Shown here: one piece after another, positions 59,157-64,000 of the stretch
Layout: each line of letters opens with the position of its first letter
Position numbering within the stretch: the stretch's first letter is position 1
Assembly (NCBI GenBank): GCA_963663605.2
Contig: CAXXVF010000002.1
Location: 372,001-436,000, forward strand
Length of the DNA stretch: 64,000 nt
Direction of reading: 5' to 3'
Source of the DNA: Sporobacter sp963663605
Lineage (GTDB): Bacteria; Bacillota; Clostridia; Oscillospirales; Oscillospiraceae
Program-made: the position numbers and the translations under genes
The notes under the pieces: model-generated
Told to the model about the DNA's origin: nothing
Seen by the model: only the letters and a program-made list of their open reading frames with translations
The model's database searches: none

Positions 59157-59995
59157 TCCAAAAGCTGAGGCGAGACCATAAGTTTGCTTTGTTGCTGGAT
59201 ATCGCTCAATTACCAAGGGCAACATTTTACTACCACGCCAAGCGCATGACAAAGCCGGATAAATATGCGGATGTAAAAGCTGAGATTACAACAATCTATC
59301 ATGAAAATCGGGGACGCTATGGCTACCGCCGGATTACTACAGAGCTACGTCGGCGCAATTTTGCCATCAATCACAAAACCGTACAGCGGATCATGAAAGA
59401 GCTCGGTCTGTTTTGTCGAGTGAGGATGAAAAAATACAAGTCATATAGCGGCGAGGTCGGAAGAATTGCACCAAACTTGTTGGAACGTAATTTTGATGCC
59501 GATCAACCAAATCAAAAATGGGTGACGGATGTCACCGAATTTAGTCTGTTTGGGCAAAAGCTCTATCTGTCGCCGATCCTTGATCTGTGTAGCCGGGACA
59601 TTGTGAGCTATACCATCTCTGACAGGCCTGTGCTTTCCTTGGTGACAGAAATGCTGGATAAGGCATTCCTTCAAATACCAGATGGAACAAATCTGATTCT
59701 ACATTCCGATCAAGGTTGGCAATACCAGCATAACCTTTACCGGAAAATGCTGAAGCATAAAGGTATCATACAGAGCATGAGCCGTAAAGGTAACTGTCTA
59801 GACAATGCAGTAATTGAAAACTTTTTTGGTTTGCTTAAAAGTGAACTGCTATACCTGCAAAAATTCGAATCCATGCAGCATTTTATTAATGAACTCATTG
59901 ACTATCTTGATTACTATAACAACCGTCGCTGCAAGGCAAGACTAAAGGGCTTGCCGCCTGCCATTCACAGACTGCAAGCCCTCTCGGCTGCGTAA
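59138..59995 (+). CDS. IS3-family transposase OrfB
   Basis: The OrfB frame is -1 to orfA, with a GTG at 59138 as a possible separate start. The rve core has WVTDVTEFSLFGQKLYLSPI (D), LILHSDQGWQYQ (D) and DNAVIENFFGLLKSELLY (E). A helix-turn-helix-like segment (GRYGYRRITTELRRRN) precedes it. The A6C stretch at 59142-59148 is the probable slippage site producing the OrfAB fusion. No disabling mutation is seen. Confidence 0.88.
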   Translation: MQKTQVIQKLRRDHKFALLLDIAQLPRATFYYHAKRMTKPDKYADVKAEITTIYHENRGRYGYRRITTELRRRNFAINHKTVQRIMKELGLFCRVRMKKYKSYSGEVGRIAPNLLERNFDADQPNQKWVTDVTEFSLFGQKLYLSPILDLCSRDIVSYTISDRPVLSLVTEMLDKAFLQIPDGTNLILHSDQGWQYQHNLYRKMLKHKGIIQSMSRKGNCLDNAVIENFFGLLKSELLYLQKFESMQHFINELIDYLDYYNNRRCKARLKGLPPAIHRLQALSAA

Positions 59996-60083
59996 GAATA
60001 AATATTTGTCTAACTTTTTGGGGTCACTTCAAAGTGTAATTCGGGTTTTCTGATAAGATATTTCTAATTTGTTTTAGCAACTT

Positions 60084-61112
60084 TCAGGATACCGAGTTAT
60101 AAAGGGACTGGCGGTAATAAAACGCCTCGGACGTCTTCATGAACGTGATGACGTTGTCCAGATCCACATCGGGCGAAAGGTCGCAGCCGGAGGATATGAC
60201 AAAGTTGTTGTATTTGCCGCATTTGTTTAGGAGCTTGAGCGTCTCCAGCCGTACGTGCTCCGTGGACTTGCAGTTGAAAACTTCAGCGGGGCTGATATTA
60301 CCCAGGACGAGGTAGTTGCGCGGCACCTTTTCAAGCATGCTCAGCATATCGACGGAATTTCCGAAGTGATAACCGTAGCAGCCCGTATCGATGATGGAAT
60401 CCATTAGATGCGGCACGGAATTACCGCAGTTGTGGTAGATGAATATAAAATTCTTGTCCTGCAGTGTATGAACGATCTCGCGGACATAATCGGTGGAGAA
60501 TTCATCAATAAGCTGTGGGGACAGCAGTCCTGCCAGCGGCTCGGACATCACGATGCCGTCCGCGCCGATCTTCTGCAGGGCGGCTGCGTATTCCATGATG
60601 AACGCGGTCGCTTTTTTCAACACCTTATGGACCAGTTCCGGATTCTCAAAGCATTGCAGCATGATATCGTTGACGTTCATGAGACGTCCGGCCAGCGAAA
60701 ACGGCCCGGTGCATTGGGCAAACACAGGACGGTCCGTAACGAGCATCTGCGCTTTCCGGATGGTTTCGATGTTTTCCCCGGTGCGGCCGGCGCCTATTTT
60801 AGGCACTTCAAGGGCGTCGGCATCCTCATCCGTAGCAATAAGTCTTCCGATGATTGTCGGGACTTCGTCGGCCTTGAAAACGGTATGTGCGCCGAACGCC
60901 TCCGCCTCAACGGATAAATCCATATAGCTCAGTGCGGCCGGCATGTCGAAATTGTCCGCGATCAGGCGCATGCCGATGGCCTGATGGTTGCTGTTTGCAA
61001 CAAGCTCCCTGACCGTTACGTACAGGTACTGAACGGCGGGGAAAGACAGGATGGGGAGCGCTTTTTTGCGCTCTGTGTAAATGATCTGCTCGACCCAGTT
61101 ATACATATTCAT
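60084..61112 (-). CDS. uroporphyrinogen-decarboxylase-like (MtaA-type) protein 1
   Basis: The 342-residue protein has the UROD fold: N-terminal helix MNMYNWVEQIIYTERKKALP, then ALSYMDLSVEAEAFGAH, VFAQCTGPFSLAGRLMNVND and FIYHNCGNSVPHLMDSII. The H-x-C motif (HNC) and a later Cys (SSGCDLSPDVDLDNV) suit zinc binding as in MtaA-type corrinoid or coenzyme-M methyltransferases. Substrate unknown. Its terminator on the downstream side is the one split by the IS3 element. Confidence 0.85.
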   Translation of the reverse strand: MNMYNWVEQIIYTERKKALPILSFPAVQYLYVTVRELVANSNHQAIGMRLIADNFDMPAALSYMDLSVEAEAFGAHTVFKADEVPTIIGRLIATDEDADALEVPKIGAGRTGENIETIRKAQMLVTDRPVFAQCTGPFSLAGRLMNVNDIMLQCFENPELVHKVLKKATAFIMEYAAALQKIGADGIVMSEPLAGLLSPQLIDEFSTDYVREIVHTLQDKNFIFIYHNCGNSVPHLMDSIIDTGCYGYHFGNSVDMLSMLEKVPRNYLVLGNISPAEVFNCKSTEHVRLETLKLLNKCGKYNNFVISSGCDLSPDVDLDNVITFMKTSEAFYYRQSLYNSVS

Positions 61113-61283
61113 ATGCGTACCTCCCGTGTGATCATTTTGTTTAAATATAATCGATAAAGATTTACTGATTACAGTATACGCCGTTGGTGTAACTGTGTAA
61201 ATATGATGTGACGATTATAGTTAAATAATACAAAACAACAGGTAAATATCAATAAAATAATAAGTATACATTTTTATAATGTG

Positions 61284-61316
61284 TATAAAAAAGGGCCTGC
61301 CGCTTGGCAAGCCCTT
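61284..61316 (-). terminator. terminator of the MtaA-type gene 2
   Basis: On the minus strand, AAGGGCTTGCC pairs with GGCAGGCCCTT (61306-61316 with 61291-61301, one mismatch), followed by TTTTTTAT. It lies about 20 nt after the stop at 61338. Confidence 0.7.
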
Positions 61317-61337
61317 GCGTTATGAAATGCTGAACAG

Positions 61338-62453
61338 TCAGTCGCCGCGCTCCCTGTCGTAGTATTCGCGGCTGTATGCGTAAAGCTCGCTCACAATGTT
61401 CCAGACGTTCTCCGGGTCCGGATCAAAAACGTTCAAGTAGGCGCCGCCGCTTTTGCCGTAGATATCCACGGTGTCGCGAACCATTTTCACGTAGTCCTCT
61501 TTTGAATAGGGAACGCCTCTGTCGGCGCCCTCGATAGCGATGTTGAACCCGATCTTGTCGCCGAATTTCTTTTTAAGCTCGGGTATGTTCATGGCACGCC
61601 GCTGGATCTGCAGAAAATCCATTTTCATATCGGTCATATACGGAAGAAAGCGCGTGTTGTTGCCGCAGCAGTGGAATTCAAACAGGACGCCTTTTGATTT
61701 GACGTGATCCACAAAGCGTTTAGTCGGCTCGAAAACGATCTCTTCCATCATTTTTTCGCTGAAAAATGTATCCCGCTCCGTGCCCCAGTCATCGTGATAC
61801 GTTATCATATTGACCGGATACAGGCTGCAGATCAGATCGAAATACTCGATAGTGAAATCGACGAAACGGTTTAGGAAATCACGGACGGCGTCCGGCTCGA
61901 CGGCGAGCGCGATCATGCCCTCGGTATAGCCGCCGACGATGGAAATATAACGTTCCGTTGCGCCCTGGCCGACACTGATGTGCAGGAGCTTGGACGGGTC
62001 GTAGACGTTTTTCATAAAATGCTCGGCAGGCGTCTTGAAGTCCCATTCCCTCAGGTCGGGGAACTCGACGGTCTTTTCCCACTGTGTAATGTCTTCACAC
62101 AGGCATGTGCCGGGCGTGAGCATCGGTCCGCCGGCCGAACAGACCCATGTCCAGTTTGTGTTGAACCAGTCGTAGAACGTATAGTTCTCGGAAGCGATTC
62201 TCGAGAAGTCCGCGCTCGACTGCATGCCGCGCACATCGCCGTTGACCAGTTCCTGCGGCATGATGAGCTGATCGTCCGTCAGGGAATTCGGCATCCAGTA
62301 CGGCGTCCTCCTGGCTGCCGCCAGTTTAAAATTCTCAGCCGGCGTTACCGGATAGTCAAATACGGGATAGTCGACCTCGGCGCTGGAAAACAGCAGCTTT
62401 TTACGTGCCGTCGGCACACCCGGCGCACGATAGACCGGTCTTTCGTACTTCAT
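61338..62453 (-). CDS. uroporphyrinogen-decarboxylase-like (MtaA-type) protein 2
   Basis: The 371-residue protein has UROD-like segments: SRIASENYTFYDWFNTNWTW, HISVGQGATERYISIVGGYT and VLFEFHCCGNNTRFLPYMTD with the HCC motif, and NIAIEGADRGVPYSKEDYVK. It differs from protein 1 but belongs to the same superfamily. The two genes are in tandem on the same strand, 225 nt apart. They may act on methyl groups of aromatic or other methoxylated compounds; no corrinoid protein is visible here. Confidence 0.82.
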   Translation of the reverse strand: MKYERPVYRAPGVPTARKKLLFSSAEVDYPVFDYPVTPAENFKLAAARRTPYWMPNSLTDDQLIMPQELVNGDVRGMQSSADFSRIASENYTFYDWFNTNWTWVCSAGGPMLTPGTCLCEDITQWEKTVEFPDLREWDFKTPAEHFMKNVYDPSKLLHISVGQGATERYISIVGGYTEGMIALAVEPDAVRDFLNRFVDFTIEYFDLICSLYPVNMITYHDDWGTERDTFFSEKMMEEIVFEPTKRFVDHVKSKGVLFEFHCCGNNTRFLPYMTDMKMDFLQIQRRAMNIPELKKKFGDKIGFNIAIEGADRGVPYSKEDYVKMVRDTVDIYGKSGGAYLNVFDPDPENVWNIVSELYAYSREYYDRERGD

Positions 62454-62928
62454 TTATGAATTTCTCCTTTCGTGTGCGCGTTCTATGATTCGATTTTCTT
62501 CGATTTTATCATTTTGTGCTGCTAAGTCAAGAAAACCGGACGGTCGAAGCATGCTCAAAAAAGATGAAAATACTTTTGGAAAAGCAACAGAAAGTGAATA
62601 TCAAAACGGCGGTGTTTTTAGAAGTTTCACAAGGCGGCTTTATTTATGCAAAAAGAGACGCGCATGAAGGCGCGTATAACAGCTTTTTTCGGCTTCCGTG
62701 TTCACGCTCAAATCAACTGTCAATATTATGTTACCTGCGTAAACGGATTCATACAAAACGCAAAAGCCCGGCCTGCCATCTATACGGCCAATCGCCGTGC
62801 GATTAAATTTTCGCCGCCGAAGGCGAGTTGTCTGGTCTCGGAGACGAAAATTGTTTGATTAAAACGCTTTGAGGAATTCACTTCAGAAAAGCGTTACTAT
62901 GCGAGGCCCGCAGGCCGAGAACCCTGAG
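62454..62928. other. intergenic stretch with dense hairpins
   Basis: I find no supported gene; the open frame at 62646-62858 lacks an RBS and reads through repetitive sequence. The stretch contains GCCG-rich hairpins (for example around 62815-62860) and ends in two strong terminators. A non-coding RNA on the plus strand is possible but unproven. Confidence 0.35.
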
Positions 62929-62963
62929 TTATCAAAAAGCTGCTTTAAGCAGCTTTTTGATAA
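62929..62963. terminator. 15-bp bidirectional terminator
   Basis: TTATCAAAAAGCTGC (62929-62943) and GCAGCTTTTTGATAA (62949-62963) are perfect complements with a 5-nt loop. The T/A tracts in the stem fit an intrinsic terminator working in both directions. Confidence 0.7.
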
Positions 62964-62968
62964 CCTGA

Positions 62969-63004
62969 CGCAAAAGCCCGGCAACGGCCGGGCTTTTGCG
63001 TTTT
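62969..63004 (-). terminator. terminator of spoIIID
   Basis: CGCAAAAGCCCGGC (62969-62982) pairs with GCCGGGCTTTTGCG (62987-63000) over a 4-nt loop. It abuts the spoIIID stop at 63003 and is also A/T-flanked for the plus strand. Confidence 0.7.
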
Positions 63005-63257
63005 ATATGCCTTTATATTTCATTCTTGTTGCCAGTCCGCCTCGTATATGCCGTTCGGCCTTGTTGAATTCCAGGACTTCCTTGACTTGCAGGTATAAAG
63101 GCCTGTTGATGTGTTCAAGCCGCTCAGATAAGTCTTTATGTACGGTTGATTTGCTTATGCCGAATTTTTTCGCCGCCGACCGCACCGTCGCCCTGCTTTC
63201 TATGATGTATACCGCCAAATCACAGGCGCGCTCCTCGATGTTGGATTTCAAAAACAT
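63003..63257 (-). CDS. spoIIID: sporulation regulator SpoIIID
   Basis: The 84-residue protein starts at MFLKSNIEERACDLAVYIIE. The HTH is ATVRSAAKKFGISKSTVHKD, followed by LSERLEHINRPLYLQVKEVL and the signature EFNKAERHIRGGLATRMKYK. This matches SpoIIID, the mother-cell switch regulator in spore formation. A GTG at 63260 or TTG at 63269 could be alternative starts. It shows that the organism is a spore former or comes from such a line. Confidence 0.92.
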   Translation of the reverse strand: MFLKSNIEERACDLAVYIIESRATVRSAAKKFGISKSTVHKDLSERLEHINRPLYLQVKEVLEFNKAERHIRGGLATRMKYKGI

Positions 63258-63630
63258 CACTCCCGGCAATAGTCATGCTAGACTATATGCAGAAAAAGTG
63301 ACGGTTATGAGGATGTTGGGTAAGGTTTGATTATCAACAGGCGTCAATAAAGTACCCGTTATGGCTTTTTGGCGGCAACCAACCCGATATATGGTATTCC
63401 GACCGGATTTTCACAGCAGGCCCGCTTCCGGCGTAAGACGCGGGTTTTCAGAGCATATTTCTTCATAAATTAACGTAGCATAGGGGCGGTTATAAGTCAA
63501 TTCACTCTTCGTCCGCCAAACTTCACAAAAGGTGATGCGTCCGGATGTAGATGGAAAAAATGCCATGTCGAAAAAACATGATACAAATCCGCCAAGTACA
63601 AATAAAAACAGGCATATGCCAGAAATAGCG

Positions 63631-63659
63631 TTGCCAACCCAATAATATTAGTGTATAAT
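63631..63659 (+). promoter_or_regulatory. sigma-A promoter of the DUF169 gene
   Basis: TTGCCA (63631-63636) and TATAAT (63654-63659) are separated by 17 nt; the RBS GGAGGA and ATG at 63697 follow. This is a close match to the consensus. Confidence 0.8.
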
Positions 63660-63696
63660 TCACACGATTAACAAAAAAAGTATTGGAGGAATCGAT

Positions 63697-64000
63697 ATGT
63701 TGAGCGAAAAAGCCAAAAAAGCGTTTGCGGATCTGGACATGCCGTACTGCGCCGTTGCGATCAAACTCTGCCGTAATAAACCGGAAGGATACGAACAGGC
63801 GGAGGGCGTGGACGTGTTCTGCAGCTTTCTGAAAAAAGTCCAGACGGAGAAAAAGCCTTTTTACTTTACCGTTGACAACGGCAAGTGCATGGGGCGCGTC
63901 ATTCTCGGCATGATGGATCTTGAGACGAATCACGGATCGGGCCAGGTTGGCGCGGAGCTGTCCGTATTCAAAACGCCGGCGCCGAATGCCCGACTGTATT
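63697..64000 (+). CDS. DUF169-family protein, 5' part (cut by window end)
   Basis: The ATG at 63697 follows GGAGGAATCGAT. The visible product is MLSEKAKKAFADLDMPYCAV, then KKVQTEKKPFYFTVDNGKCM and GRVILGMMDLETNHGSGQVG. The C-rich CAVAIKL and the GKCMGR segment resemble DUF169 proteins, often found near UROD-like or methyl-transfer genes. About 101 residues are present, and the gene continues beyond 64000. Reading is partial, so the family is tentative. Confidence 0.7.
   Translation, partial: MLSEKAKKAFADLDMPYCAVAIKLCRNKPEGYEQAEGVDVFCSFLKKVQTEKKPFYFTVDNGKCMGRVILGMMDLETNHGSGQVGAELSVFKTPAPNARLY

Larger units (their letters stand above)
58748..60031 (+). mobile_element. IS3-family (IS150-like) element, intact
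   Basis: Inverted repeats begin TGAACAGCACCCCA (58748) and, in reverse complement, TGAAGTGACCCC (60031 end); both have GTTAGACA inside. A 3-bp target duplication AAG flanks the element (58745-58747 and 60032-60034). It encodes orfA and orfB in different frames. The element is complete and is the youngest-looking IS in the window. Confidence 0.85.
58726..60050. terminator. bidirectional terminator split by an IS3 element
   Basis: Arms GAAAACCCGAATTA (58726-58739) and TAATTCGGGTTTTC (60037-60050) are perfect 14-bp complements, 1.3 kb apart. They converge from the flavodoxin-fold gene (plus strand) and the MtaA-like gene (minus strand). The IS lies in what was the loop. Confidence 0.8.

Noticed and set aside
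62646..62858. Plus-strand open frame of 70 codons
   Set aside because: No RBS; it reads through hairpin-forming sequence, so I do not believe it is a gene.

Overview
The window looks like a chromosome segment of a spore-forming member of the Clostridia, probably Oscillospirales-like. This is inferred from spoIIID, the pur and pyr gene types, DUF4314/DUF4320/DUF6133-type conjugative-element genes, and strong AGGAGG-type ribosome binding sites; no rRNA is present to prove it.

Layout. (1) 0-6 kb is an insertion-sequence graveyard: a twice-frameshifted IS256-type transposase, a decayed IS3-type element, an intact IS1182-type transposase and an intact two-ORF IS3 element. A 43-nt hairpin-forming repeat occurs on both outer sides of the last two, suggesting nesting. 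(2) 6-9 kb holds small accessory genes: an XRE regulator, a diguanylate cyclase behind a leader terminator, a 50-residue membrane peptide, a Spo0A-C-like protein and a relaxase stub. (3) 8.9-41.3 kb is a large integrative and conjugative element (ICE), transcribed almost entirely on the minus strand. It has a replication-type HTH protein, coupling protein (VirD4), toprim protein, MobP3-like relaxase with Sel1 repeats, RHH accessory protein, a candidate oriT at 14.44-14.83 kb, and type IV secretion genes (NlpC/P60 hydrolase, VirB4 in two pieces, PrgI, TrbL/VirB6-like, VirB2-like). Embedded are a cytosine-5 methyltransferase spread over two overlapping reading frames, a Dam-type methylase, an AT-rich sigma/anti-sigma pair on the opposite strand, two secreted proteins, a nine-gene Tad (type IVc pilus) locus, and two ArdA-like antirestriction proteins. 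No integrase is visible, so at least one ICE end lies outside the window or was lost. (4) 41.65-41.87 kb has two tandem tRNA-Ser genes, probably close to the ICE/chromosome junction.

(5) 42-64 kb is ordinary chromosome: two membrane proteins; a purine operon purE-C-M-N-O-H-D (minus strand) in which the usual bifunctional PurH is replaced by a stand-alone AICAR transformylase plus PurO; a divergent pyrK-pyrD operon followed by a histidine phosphatase-GNAT fusion; a YgiQ-type radical SAM protein; a VTC / DUF4956 / Cthe_2159-type trio; a flavin reductase; an intact IS3 element inserted in the loop of a terminator hairpin; two uroporphyrinogen-decarboxylase-like (MtaA-type) proteins; spoIIID; and the start of a DUF169 protein cut by the window end.

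The ICE genes fit one lifestyle: the relaxase, RHH protein and oriT process DNA, VirD4/VirB4/VirB6/PrgI and the hydrolase move it through the envelope, the Tad pilus and surface proteins may mediate contact, and methyltransferases plus ArdA-like proteins would protect the incoming DNA. The most unusual single item is the split methyltransferase, where 377 bp appear to encode two conserved proteins in different frames on the same strand. Family assignments come from motif reading only; no database search was run.
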